A stretch of DNA of 13,788 bases, from NCBI GenBank assembly GCA_002478955.1, contig DLKK01000019.1, positions 1 to 13,788 on the forward strand. Reading direction: 5' to 3'. The translations under genes and the position numbers were made by a program. Below, piece by piece: positions 4,811-11,653 of this stretch. Origin of the DNA: Treponema sp. UBA7590 (GTDB lineage: Bacteria > Spirochaetota > Spirochaetia > Treponematales > Treponemataceae). Positions within the stretch are counted from its first letter, which is position 1, and every line of letters starts with the position of its first letter. The notes below the pieces were generated by a model, which saw nothing but the letters and a program-made list of their open reading frames with translations, was not told the DNA's origin and searched no databases.

Positions 4811-5383
4811 ATGCAGAAAAAATTGATTTGTGTTTACAATTCTCCGCTTGGAAAGATTTTTATTGAAAGCGACGGCGAATTTTTGAACGGTTTATGGTTT
4901 GAGTATTCTTTTGATGAAAAAAAGCACGAAAAAAGCTTGAAAGATTTTGAAGTTCACCAGATTGACATAAAATCCGCCACTTCTGTTCCTGTGATAAAAG
5001 AAACTTGCGACTGGCTTGACATATATTTTGCCGGGAAAAATCCTTCGTTTACTCCAAAGTTCAGGATTGAAAATCTTACGCCTTTCAGAAGTCAGGTTGT
5101 TCAGCAGATGTGCAGAATTCCTTACGGAAAAACCACGACTTACAACGATATTGCAAAAAAAATCGCCTTGCAAAATGGAATTGCAAAAATGTCGGCGCAG
5201 GCTGTTGGCGGAGCGGTCGGGTGGAATCCAATCTGCATAATTGTTCCGTGCCACCGCGTTGTGGGCGCAAACAAAAGTCTTACAGGCTACGGCGGCGGAA
5301 TCAGGAACAAAATCGCACTTCTGAAGCTTGAAGGAATTGACGTTGAGCGTTATTCGCTTCCAAAAAGCCAGAAGTTCATGTAA
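4811..5383 (+). CDS. ogt: methylated-DNA--protein-cysteine S-methyltransferase (190 aa)
   Basis: This suicide repair enzyme transfers the alkyl group of O6-methylguanine or O4-methylthymine in DNA to its own cysteine. The N-terminal RNase-H-like domain starts with the usual SPLGKI (11-16). The C-terminal DNA-binding domain has PFRSQVVQQMCRIPYGKTTTY (91-111), AVGGAVGWNP (131-140), the active-site PCHR with acceptor Cys147, and TGYGGGIRNKIALLKLEG (158-175). The residue where many homologues carry the DNA-flipping arginine (ARAVGGA) is Gln130. I believe Gln is common in related bacterial enzymes, and the acceptor Cys is intact, so this is not an alkyltransferase-like protein. AAGGA precedes the ATG. 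It lies 11 nt after the SUMF1-like gene, so the two are probably co-transcribed, and it is convergent with the Dabb gene. Confidence 0.93.
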   Translation: MQKKLICVYNSPLGKIFIESDGEFLNGLWFEYSFDEKKHEKSLKDFEVHQIDIKSATSVPVIKETCDWLDIYFAGKNPSFTPKFRIENLTPFRSQVVQQMCRIPYGKTTTYNDIAKKIALQNGIAKMSAQAVGGAVGWNPICIIVPCHRVVGANKSLTGYGGGIRNKIALLKLEGIDVERYSLPKSQKFM

Positions 5384-5396
5384 AAATAAGCCTAAA

Positions 5397-5702
5397 TTAT
5401 ATTTCAAAATCAAGGCATGCGCGTGAAACTGTAAACGGTCTTACTTTTGCGTCTGCAACTGCGACATGAGACGGATGTTTTGAATAAATCTTTAATGCGT
5501 CGGCATTCTCAAATGTTGAGTCAAGCATTAAATCTGTTGTGGAAGAGTCGAGCCTTCCTTCTGTGTTTACTTTTATTTCAACAAGACCTGGAATTTTTCC
5601 TTTTAAGTTTTCAAGTCCGGTTTTTATTTCTTTTTTGATTTTTTCTTTTTCTGCATCTGAAAGTTCAGGTTTTAAGGTCCAGAGAATTATGTGTTTTACC
5701 AT
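5397..5702 (-). CDS. Dabb (stress-responsive alpha/beta-barrel) family protein (101 aa)
   Basis: The start is the ATG at 5702, preceded by AAGGAG 7 nt upstream; an upstream in-frame start at 5750 would lie inside the previous gene. The single Dabb domain spans nearly the whole protein: VKHIILWTLKPE (2-13), a charged helix 16-34, the LVEIKVNTEG strand, the DLMLDSTFEN strand, and the family's YSKHPSHVAVADAKVRPFTV region (73-92) ending in a C-terminal strand. The family forms small dimeric ferredoxin-like barrels; many members have no assigned substrate. It lies 25 bp downstream of the beta-helix lipoprotein on the same strand and is probably in its operon, although the two products have no obvious functional link. 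Only 13 bp separate it from the convergent ogt stop. Confidence 0.88.
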   Translation of the reverse strand: MVKHIILWTLKPELSDAEKEKIKKEIKTGLENLKGKIPGLVEIKVNTEGRLDSSTTDLMLDSTFENADALKIYSKHPSHVAVADAKVRPFTVSRACLDFEI

Positions 5703-5727
5703 TTTTTTGCTCCTTCTTTTTTTTAGT

Positions 5728-8700
5728 TCAGTTTTTTGCTCCCCATTCAATTTTTGCGTTGCCGGTGTACCAGTTTTCTTCCCAGCCGGCAGGGCGATTT
5801 GAGGCTTCGCACTTTATTTTCAAATATTCGCCTGTGTTTGTAAAGGCTTCTGCACCGATTTTTTGCACGCTTGATGGAATAAAAATTTCTTTTTCAAGTC
5901 CGCAGCCATTGAACGCTCCGCTTCTTATTTCTTTTATTGATGAAGGGATTTTTACGCCGCTGATAAGATTTTTTCCGGCGGCAAAATTTTCTTCAATTAT
6001 TGTTACGTTTTTTGTGTCGTGGTTTCCGTCGTCGTAGATCTGAGGAATTTCAATTGTTCCTGTGGTAAAAAACGGTTTTTTTGCGATGTATGAATCTGTC
6101 TGCGCGTCGTAGCAAAAAAGATATTTTTCTGTGTCGTTTAGAAGTCCGTCCGTGTACCAGTCATTTTTGTTCAGTCGTTTTCCGTAGTTGTCAAAATTGT
6201 TCAGATAGACGATTCTGTCTGCGTTTGAATCTGAAATTCCTCGCAGATAATTGAATTTTTGCGCCAGGTTGTTTGAAATCAATACAGAAACAGAAGTTTT
6301 TGTGTACCGCAACAAGTGTTTGTTCATTCTTGTGCAGTTTTGCGCGTTGATTTTATTGCTTGTGATAAAAATTTTTGAGCCATTTTCGGTTTTTGCACTT
6401 ATTGTGGCAAATGTAAAGCCTTCGCGTCCGTTTTGAAATAAAGTGCCTTCTGCTCCGGGCGTGTATTCGTCATCGTAATCGTTGAAATCTAAGTTCAGTG
6501 TGTTGCCGTCAATCTTTACATCCTGATAAAGAGTTCCGCTGTTTGAATAGATTTCTTTCATTCTGCCTTGAATGTTTATTGTGTTGCCGCAAAGTTCATT
6601 CAAGCCGTTAAAAAGAGTTCCCTGTTGGTCGCCAAAAATATTTATTGTGTTTCCTTTTGCAATTCCGTTTGAATAGGTTTCAGTTGCGGATGAGATTGAG
6701 CCGATGTATGTGCAATTTACGTTTACAGTATTTCCTGAAAATTCCGGCTGGACGCTTTTTGCGCTGTCTGTGTTGCTTGAGCAAAAAATTGTTCCGCCTA
6801 TGTAGCCTTTTGAAGAGTCCAACTTGATTGTGTTGTTTAGAATTTTTACATAAGGACGGGTTTCAAACATATAGGAGCCGCCAGAATCTTCCATTTCGAT
6901 TGTGTTGTTTTGGATTACAATGTTTTTTCTTCCGTCTTTTACAAATCCACCGAATGTAAAAAGTTTGCTCGGCAACTCTTTTGCGTAAAAATAATTGCCG
7001 CTTATGTTCACATTATAGATATTCTGTGAATCATCGTAGCCGACTGTGAATGTCATTGTGCGCGGTTTTGCTTTGTCAACGTGCTCGTCGCGCATTGCAT
7101 AAACTTTGTTTCCGGTGAAATTTACGCCGTCAATTTTTTCCGTTTCCTTGTAGTTTACTGCATTTTTTGTTAATGTGAAAATTCCAATCTGCTCGTCGTG
7201 GCAGTTGTGGTAAAGCGTTGAATTTTTTACCGTTCCGTTGTTGCACTGGCCGCCGAACATATCCAAAAATCCCATGCTTGCGCCGCGGAAAACGCCGGAC
7301 ATATTGTACAAAAGACAGTCGTCTACGGTAACGTTGTTCCAGCTGTCAAAAAAAGTTACGGATGTGAACTGCTTGTCTGTGTGAAGGTCGCAGTGTTCCA
7401 CATAGTCGTTTGCTTGGTATCCGACAAGTTTTGAATCTGTGTTTATAACTTGCAAGTTTCCTTTTGTTTCATACAAATATTCTTCGCCACCAAAATCGTA
7501 GATGTCAGAAGGATTTTCTGGGTTTGAAGGGAAGAGCGCCTTGTCCCTCACGTGCGAGGTTATTATGAATTCGCAGTTTTTTAGCGTTACGTTGTTGCAC
7601 TGTGAAATCTGCACCTGCCGCGAAAACCACTGCTGGTCTGCCATTGTGCCTTCGCAAGTTCCGCGCCCAACGTAATTTATGTCTGTGTAAACGCCGTCTT
7701 TGTCGCTTTGGTTGTGCCAGAAAGTTCTGCGGCTGTCAAGCTCGCGCGACTCAAGAGTTATTCCTTCTATCAAAACATTTTCCGCAGGTCCCATTATGTT
7801 CAGCGTTCCGCAGTTTCCGTTGTCCGTGTAGAAAATTGTTCCTTCTGGATTTGATGCGGAAGAGCCTGCTTCATCTGCATTTTCCGCATACGCTGATTCA
7901 AAAGAGTCTATTTGCTCTGGCGTTATTTCCCGCCGCGTTGTGTTTCCGTGCAAAACATAGTTTTTTAGGATGATATTTATGTCGCTTGCAATTCTGTAGT
8001 TTCCGCTTGGTACAATTAAAGTTATTGTTTCGCTTTCAGAACTTCTTGCGGAGGCTAAAATTTCATTCGCCTCGGCAATTCTGTCCGAATCATCGTTTAA
8101 AACGTAGTCCTTCCAGCTTTTTCTTCCATTTTTTTCAGGATTTTCGGCTTTGAACGCATTCCATTTTTCAGAATCAACGCCAGAATCTTTTGAACGCAGC
8201 ATTATTTCCTGGAAAAACTTAAAATCGCTTTTTTCAATTGAATTTTCCGGCAAGTTGTACCATTTTGTTTTGTAGTCGTTGTAAGCGGCCTGAAATTCTC
8301 GCCATTTTTTGTATTCTCTCCATTTTATCTGGAAGCAGTTTCCGCCGCCTAAAGCAACAAGATTCAGAGTGTTTCCTTGTGGCAAAATGTTGCACCACTG
8401 TCCGCCGGCAGTTTTTATTGAACCGTATTTGTAAAGCGCGCGGCTTGAAACTTCGTAGATTGCGCTGCCGCCGTCGCCATTTGCGTAATATCCGCCTGTC
8501 TTGATTTTTGTCCCGTCTCTGAAAATTCTATCTTCTTCCAAGAGGGAAATTGCAGTTTCAACAGAAAAATCCGTTCCTTCTGTATATTCGCTTTCGTCGA
8601 ATGATTTTTTTACGATTTTTCCGTAAACTTCAATTCTGTTCCCGGTTGGCATAAGCGTGAACCACTGGATTTCTTCGCCGTCCTCAAGGAATTTTAAAAG

Positions 8701-9426
8701 GTTTTTATATTCTTCGCTTTGTGCAAATTTTCCGTCACTCACGATTTTTGAGACCGCAGTTGGATTATTAAAAATGCTGAGTGTTTCTGCGGTTATCGTG
8801 TAAGGTTTGCATTTTATTTTTGCAATCTGTGCGTTTGAAATGTTTGGAGTTCCTTCCATTCTTACAAAATCTTTTGTGCTTGCCATTTGTGGAGTAGGAG
8901 AATCAACCGCAGAAAGAAAAATCCACGCGCCGGTGGTTGCAATTTCCCCGCTTTCAGTTTTTTCGTACTCAAATTCTCCAGCTGGAGTTGCCTGTGCCGC
9001 CTGGCGTTCAATTTCGTTTCCGCTTGCGTCCTGAACAATAATAGTGTAGGTGTAGACTGATTTTTTTATCTCATTTTCGTTGGAAATTGCGTTTTCCAGT
9101 CCTTCAAAAAGATATGATTTTGTTCCAGATGGAATTGGAATCAGTTTTTTGCTTTGTTTGGCGGTCGAGGTTTTCATTATTTCTTCATCATCTGTTCCGT
9201 CCAAAAGAAAAACCTTGTATTCTTTTGAAATCGGCGCCCATTTTACCGTTACGCACTTTTCACCGCCCACGGCGTAAAAATCTTTGATTATTATGGAAGA
9301 ATTTTGTGTAGATTCCGATTGTCTTAATTCCGATTTATTTTCTTTTCCGTGTGATTGAATGTCGTTCGAGCAGCCTGTAAAAATCAAAAGGCATAAAAAT
9401 ATGATTGAAAAAAACTTATTGACCAT
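5728..9426 (-). CDS. large surface lipoprotein with Fn3-like, pectate-lyase-type beta-helix and BspA-like LRR parts (1232 aa)
   Basis: Residues 1-18 are a lipoprotein signal peptide ending FTG, with the lipidated Cys at 19. Residues about 46-150 resemble a fibronectin-III-like domain (KDFYAVGGEKCVTVKWAPIS, then YTYTIIVQDASGNEI). At 300-330, DGTKIKTGGYYANGDGGSAI matches the N-terminal cap of pectate-lyase-superfamily and tail-spike proteins. A Trp/Lys-rich insert follows (about 368-445), then IVPSGNYRIASDINI (471-485) and a long right-handed beta-helix to about 1080, rich in NVTLKNC, NGTVKNSTLYHN and SGNTVNVNC-type rungs. Residues about 1124-1232 hold two LRR_5/BspA-type repeats (IPSSIKEIRSGAF, IPSSVQKIGAEAF) with the usual RPAGW...W tail. 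It is probably a surface carbohydrate-binding or -cleaving protein or adhesin; catalytic residues cannot be assigned. The start is the ATG at 9426, with no Shine-Dalgarno. Confidence 0.85.
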   Translation of the reverse strand: MVNKFFSIIFLCLLIFTGCSNDIQSHGKENKSELRQSESTQNSSIIIKDFYAVGGEKCVTVKWAPISKEYKVFLLDGTDDEEIMKTSTAKQSKKLIPIPSGTKSYLFEGLENAISNENEIKKSVYTYTIIVQDASGNEIERQAAQATPAGEFEYEKTESGEIATTGAWIFLSAVDSPTPQMASTKDFVRMEGTPNISNAQIAKIKCKPYTITAETLSIFNNPTAVSKIVSDGKFAQSEEYKNLLKFLEDGEEIQWFTLMPTGNRIEVYGKIVKKSFDESEYTEGTDFSVETAISLLEEDRIFRDGTKIKTGGYYANGDGGSAIYEVSSRALYKYGSIKTAGGQWCNILPQGNTLNLVALGGGNCFQIKWREYKKWREFQAAYNDYKTKWYNLPENSIEKSDFKFFQEIMLRSKDSGVDSEKWNAFKAENPEKNGRKSWKDYVLNDDSDRIAEANEILASARSSESETITLIVPSGNYRIASDINIILKNYVLHGNTTRREITPEQIDSFESAYAENADEAGSSASNPEGTIFYTDNGNCGTLNIMGPAENVLIEGITLESRELDSRRTFWHNQSDKDGVYTDINYVGRGTCEGTMADQQWFSRQVQISQCNNVTLKNCEFIITSHVRDKALFPSNPENPSDIYDFGGEEYLYETKGNLQVINTDSKLVGYQANDYVEHCDLHTDKQFTSVTFFDSWNNVTVDDCLLYNMSGVFRGASMGFLDMFGGQCNNGTVKNSTLYHNCHDEQIGIFTLTKNAVNYKETEKIDGVNFTGNKVYAMRDEHVDKAKPRTMTFTVGYDDSQNIYNVNISGNYFYAKELPSKLFTFGGFVKDGRKNIVIQNNTIEMEDSGGSYMFETRPYVKILNNTIKLDSSKGYIGGTIFCSSNTDSAKSVQPEFSGNTVNVNCTYIGSISSATETYSNGIAKGNTINIFGDQQGTLFNGLNELCGNTINIQGRMKEIYSNSGTLYQDVKIDGNTLNLDFNDYDDEYTPGAEGTLFQNGREGFTFATISAKTENGSKIFITSNKINAQNCTRMNKHLLRYTKTSVSVLISNNLAQKFNYLRGISDSNADRIVYLNNFDNYGKRLNKNDWYTDGLLNDTEKYLFCYDAQTDSYIAKKPFFTTGTIEIPQIYDDGNHDTKNVTIIEENFAAGKNLISGVKIPSSIKEIRSGAFNGCGLEKEIFIPSSVQKIGAEAFTNTGEYLKIKCEASNRPAGWEENWYTGNAKIEWGAKN

Positions 9427-9447
9427 GAAAGTATTTTACATGACAAT
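9419..9447 (+). promoter_or_regulatory. predicted promoter for the beta-barrel protein, leaderless geometry
   Basis: TTGACC (9419-9424), 17-bp spacer, GACAAT (9442-9447), then 7 nt to the ATG at 9455. The -35 overlaps the first codon of the divergent lipoprotein gene. The -10 is weaker than its counterpart; the spacing and absence of a Shine-Dalgarno support the call. Confidence 0.45.
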
Positions 9448-9460
9448 AAAAAATATGCAA
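9433..9460 (-). promoter_or_regulatory. predicted promoter for the beta-helix lipoprotein, leaderless geometry
   Basis: Reading leftward: TTGCAT (9460-9455), 16-bp spacer, TAAAAT (9438-9433), then 6 nt to the ATG at 9426. No Shine-Dalgarno is present. The -35 hexamer covers the start codon of the divergent beta-barrel gene. Confidence 0.55.
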
Positions 9461-10159
9461 ATACGACACTCAACCTTGAATAAATTGAAAAAAAATAAAT
9501 TGCAGTTTTTTTGTCTTTTTTTAATATTGAATGTAAATCTTTTTGCAAATAAAATTTCTGTTGGAGCGGCTCCGCTTTTTTCAGTCGGATTAGGAACAGA
9601 GATAAAAGATTCTCACATAAAGGATGAAGTTTCTGTTGCGGAAAAAAACGGTTTTAGCACTTCTGTTGAGCTGTGCCGCAGTTTTGGAGTAACCATTTTT
9701 GCCGCATATCAGTTTTCCTTTTTTGAAAAGATTGGTGTACAGGCAGATTTTTCATATTTGAATGCGAACGGCTTTGAACAGAAAATTGACTCCGTGAGCT
9801 ACAGATATTCGTACCGCACGATTGAGCTTGCGCCGCTTTTTACATATCAGGATGAACATAAACTTTTGGGCTGGAGCTGCTTTGCAGGACCGAATTTTTC
9901 TTTTCCGGTCGGAAAGATTGAATACAAATTCAGTTTTCTGGAAGATGACACAGATTTTTTTAAGATAAAAACATTCTGTTCATGCGGAATTACGACTGGC
10001 GCAACAATCGGAATCAATTTTAAGAATGTTGGAATTTTTGCGCTTGCAAAATACATGTTGGATTTCAAGCCTATAGAAATTGAATACGCGAGCGAAACTT
10101 CAGAAATTATGACGCGCAGAACTCTTTGCCTTGGACTCGGCGCAAAGTACGTTTTTTAG
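9455..10159 (+). CDS. outer-membrane beta-barrel-like protein (234 aa)
   Basis: I chose the ATG at 9455 because a -10-like hexamer ends 7 nt upstream and it gives a normal Sec signal: a basic N-region (residues 4-15), hydrophobic core 16-29, and cleavage after NLFA at residue 31. In-frame ATGs at 9359, 9425 and 9440, and a TTG at 9475, are alternatives. The mature part alternates short amphipathic strands and turns (ISVGAAPLFSVGLGTE, VTIFAAYQFSFF, IGVQADFSYLN, SYRYSYRTIELAPLFTY, CFAGPNFSFPVG, GIFALAKYMLDF) and ends LGLGAKYVF, with the terminal Phe expected for outer-membrane barrels. It resembles the small outer-membrane beta-barrel (OMP_b-brl) class rather than a defined porin. It is divergent from the beta-helix lipoprotein, with only 28 bp between the two start codons. 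Substrate is unknown. Confidence 0.75.
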   Translation: MQIRHSTLNKLKKNKLQFFCLFLILNVNLFANKISVGAAPLFSVGLGTEIKDSHIKDEVSVAEKNGFSTSVELCRSFGVTIFAAYQFSFFEKIGVQADFSYLNANGFEQKIDSVSYRYSYRTIELAPLFTYQDEHKLLGWSCFAGPNFSFPVGKIEYKFSFLEDDTDFFKIKTFCSCGITTGATIGINFKNVGIFALAKYMLDFKPIEIEYASETSEIMTRRTLCLGLGAKYVF

Positions 10160-10213
10160 CGGATGTGTTAGCATCTATTGAAATTTTGTTTTTTCTAAAT
10201 GCACAAAAGCGTA

Positions 10214-10330
10214 GGCAGATTTGCAATTTGTGAAGACTTTGGGCGATTGAACCAATAAAAGTGCGCAGCACCCAAATAATTACAAGCGAAGCGCGAGCCC
10301 AATCCGTCTGGAGCAAATTGAAAATCTGCC
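10214..10330. repeat. 117-bp intergenic element bounded by a 17-bp inverted repeat
   Basis: The outer arms are 10214-10230 (GGCAGATTTGCAATTTG) and 10314-10330 (CAAATTGAAAATCTGCC), complementary at 16 of 17 positions. Inside are smaller dyads: GTGC-GCA-GCAC (10261-10271), GGGC/GCCC (10241-10244 with 10297-10300), and GCG-rich motifs around 10287-10295. The element fills most of the gap between the convergent beta-barrel and rlmK-type genes. No real coding frame is supported. It looks like a palindromic intergenic repeat or a structured RNA; copy number elsewhere is unknown. Confidence 0.55.
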
Positions 10331-10343
10331 GAAAGCGGATTTT
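10321..10343. terminator. candidate bidirectional Rho-independent terminator
   Basis: AAAATCTGC (10321-10329), loop CGAAA, GCGGATTTT (10335-10343) forms a 9-bp stem with one G-U pair on the plus strand, followed by T-rich sequence. On the minus strand it lies 30 bp after the rlmK-type stop, and the stem has an A-C mismatch and runs into TTTTC. It serves convergent genes. Its left half overlaps the right arm of the 10214-10330 inverted repeat, so the two folds exclude each other. Confidence 0.45.
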
Positions 10344-10372
10344 TGCTATTTTTTATAAAATTTACAAAAAAA

Positions 10373-11461
10373 TCAATAAAGCCGTATTTTCCACAGCCGG
10401 TGGCATTTTGTGCCTTCAAAATCTTTTGGAATTGAATTTTGTGTTTCGTCCGTGCATTCCGTGTTTTTGGGCAGCTTTGACTCATCAAATGGAAGTTTTG
10501 TGCTGTTCGTGCTAAAATAAAGCGTTCCGTTCGGGTTAAGCATTTTTACGCAGTTTTCAACAAGCACCGGCCAGTCGCGGTTTATGTCCAGGATATTTTC
10601 TGTGGATTTTGAGTTGCTGAATGTCGGCGGATCAAGAATTATCAGGTCGAATTTTTTGTCTTCCGGGATATGGGCGGATTTTTTTTCAAGCCACTCAATC
10701 ACATCAGCTTTTGTGAAAACATATTTTTCCGCGTCAGAGAATCCGTTCAGCCTTAAATTGTCTTTTGCCCACGAAAGATACGTGTTTGAAAGGTCAACCG
10801 ACTCAACGTAGGAAGCTCCGCCTGCCGCCGCGTAAACCGAAAAACTCCCGGTATAGCAAAAAAGGTTCAGAACGCGCTTTTTGCCTGCGTTTTCCCGGAT
10901 TTTAGCGCGCAACGGTCTATGGTCAAAGAAAAGTCCTGTGTCAAGATACGTAGAAAGGTCAATCTTAAAAATCTGGTCCTGCTCCTGCACGTTCCCTTTT
11001 ATTATATTTTTTGTGTATTTTTTTTCATACTGGTTCGCGCCCTTCTGCGGCTTCCGTTCTTTTTTTACAATGTGGTCAGCAGAAATTCCCAGTACATCCG
11101 CCGCGGCCTGTGCCATTTCTGAAAGCCAGAGTTCTTCCTCGTCCTCTGCTTTCTTGTAAGGCCGCTCGTAAAGGTAAAGCACTGCAAAGCGTCTTTCCGC
11201 GATTTCTGATTCAACTGTGGCATCGTTCGCCGCAATGCGTTCGTTCTGTTTCTGGATAAATTCAACGCACTGTTTTGCGTTGTGGATATTTTCCGGAAGA
11301 AATTCGTATACATCAAGAGAAACCGGAATCTCTGGAATATCTTTGTCATAAATCCGGTAACATGAAATCTTGTTTTTTCTGGCCCATTTGCGCAGTTCCT
11401 TGTATTTTTTCCTTAGCCGGTTAGAAAATAATTCAGCCTGATATTTGTTCTTGTTTTCCAT
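10373..11461 (-). CDS. rlmK: class I SAM-dependent 23S rRNA methyltransferase, stand-alone RlmK type (362 aa)
   Basis: The protein aligns over its length with the C-terminal (RlmK) half of E. coli RlmL, which makes m7G2069 in 23S rRNA; the N-terminal RlmL half is absent. Features: LFSNRLRKKYKELRKWARKN (11-30) and CYRIYDKDIPE (34-44), a PUA-like/EEHEE-type linker region, RKPQKGANQYEK (136-147), YLDTGLFFDHRPLR (172-185), SAM-binding VLNLFCYTGSFSVYAAAGG (197-215) with acidic ESVDLSNTYL (220-229), and catalytic DPPTFSNSK (277-285). An insertion at about 55-115 has no clear counterpart. The short C-terminus (after FSTNSTKLPF) ends KCHRLWKIRLY, matching the family's HxxWxI ending. The ATG at 11461 has no Shine-Dalgarno. 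It is divergent from pfp. The exact target base is inferred from similarity. Confidence 0.82.
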   Translation of the reverse strand: MENKNKYQAELFSNRLRKKYKELRKWARKNKISCYRIYDKDIPEIPVSLDVYEFLPENIHNAKQCVEFIQKQNERIAANDATVESEIAERRFAVLYLYERPYKKAEDEEELWLSEMAQAAADVLGISADHIVKKERKPQKGANQYEKKYTKNIIKGNVQEQDQIFKIDLSTYLDTGLFFDHRPLRAKIRENAGKKRVLNLFCYTGSFSVYAAAGGASYVESVDLSNTYLSWAKDNLRLNGFSDAEKYVFTKADVIEWLEKKSAHIPEDKKFDLIILDPPTFSNSKSTENILDINRDWPVLVENCVKMLNPNGTLYFSTNSTKLPFDESKLPKNTECTDETQNSIPKDFEGTKCHRLWKIRLY

Positions 11462-11468
11462 GCCGGCA

Positions 11469-11477
11469 ATTTTAGCA
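11469..11477 (-). promoter_or_regulatory. extended -10 for the rlmK-type gene, leaderless geometry
   Basis: Reading leftward, TGCTAAAAT (11477-11469) is an extended -10 ending 7 nt before the ATG at 11461. The hexamer 17 bp further upstream (TTCCAA, 11497-11492) is a poor -35, which an extended -10 can tolerate. No Shine-Dalgarno precedes the gene. Confidence 0.48.
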
Positions 11478-11511
11478 CGTCGTCAAAATGTTTGGAAGAA
11501 GCAACAGTAAA

Positions 11512-11580
11512 AAGGCGGACAACCGCCTTGCGCTCCAAACCTTCGGTTTTGCGCTATCCACCGTGCGGGGACACCCCGCA
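11512..11580. repeat. cluster of three GC-rich hairpins between rlmK-type gene and pfp
   Basis: Three successive perfect or near-perfect dyads: AAGGCGG-ACAA-CCGCCTT (11512-11529); GCGC-TCC-AAACC-TTC-GGTTT-T-GCGC (11530-11554, the outer GCGC pair around an AAACC/GGTTT stem); and TGCGGGG-ACA-CCCCGCA (11564-11580). The GC-rich block stands out from AT-rich surroundings. Both neighbouring genes point away from it, so it is not needed as a terminator. It may be an intergenic repeat family member. Confidence 0.6.
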
Positions 11581-11597
11581 ACGCCCCGTTTTGTGGC

Positions 11598-11626
11598 TTG
11601 CCCCCTGAAAAACTTTGTGTTAAATT
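11598..11626 (+). promoter_or_regulatory. predicted promoter of pfp with extended -10
   Basis: TTGCCC (11598-11603), 17-bp spacer, TAAATT (11621-11626) preceded by TGT, giving an extended -10. It would start transcription about 20 nt before the ATG at 11654. A second AT-rich stretch follows, so the exact -10 is uncertain. Confidence 0.4.
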
Positions 11627-11647
11627 AAAATAATTAAATTTCAGGGG
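11602..11647 (+). promoter_or_regulatory. perfect 9-bp inverted repeat whose right arm contains the pfp Shine-Dalgarno
   Basis: CCCCTGAAA (11602-11610) and TTTCAGGGG (11639-11647) are exact reverse complements separated by 28 AT-rich bases. The right arm includes the AGGGG ribosome site 6 nt before the ATG at 11654. In a transcript starting upstream of 11602 the pairing would hide the ribosome site; from the predicted promoter inside the loop it would not form. Confidence 0.5.
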
Positions 11648-11653
11648 TTTTTT

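Noticed and set aside
4892..5413. Minus-strand 173-codon frame across ogt
   Set aside because: Antisense shadow of a strongly supported DNA-repair gene; no ribosome site and no recognisable product.
7602..7973. Plus-strand 123-codon frame inside the beta-helix gene
   Set aside because: Arg/Cys/Leu-rich antisense shadow of the lipoprotein coding sequence; no ribosome site or domain.
10157..10195. Terminator directly after the beta-barrel stop (GATG-TGTTAG-CATC followed by T-rich DNA)
   Set aside because: The stem is only 4 bp and interrupted; the hairpin at 10321-10343 is a better candidate.
10195..10488. Minus-strand 97-codon frame across the rlmK 3' end and the intergenic element
   Set aside because: It overlaps the real rlmK-type C-terminus in another frame and otherwise reads through the inverted-repeat element; no start signals.
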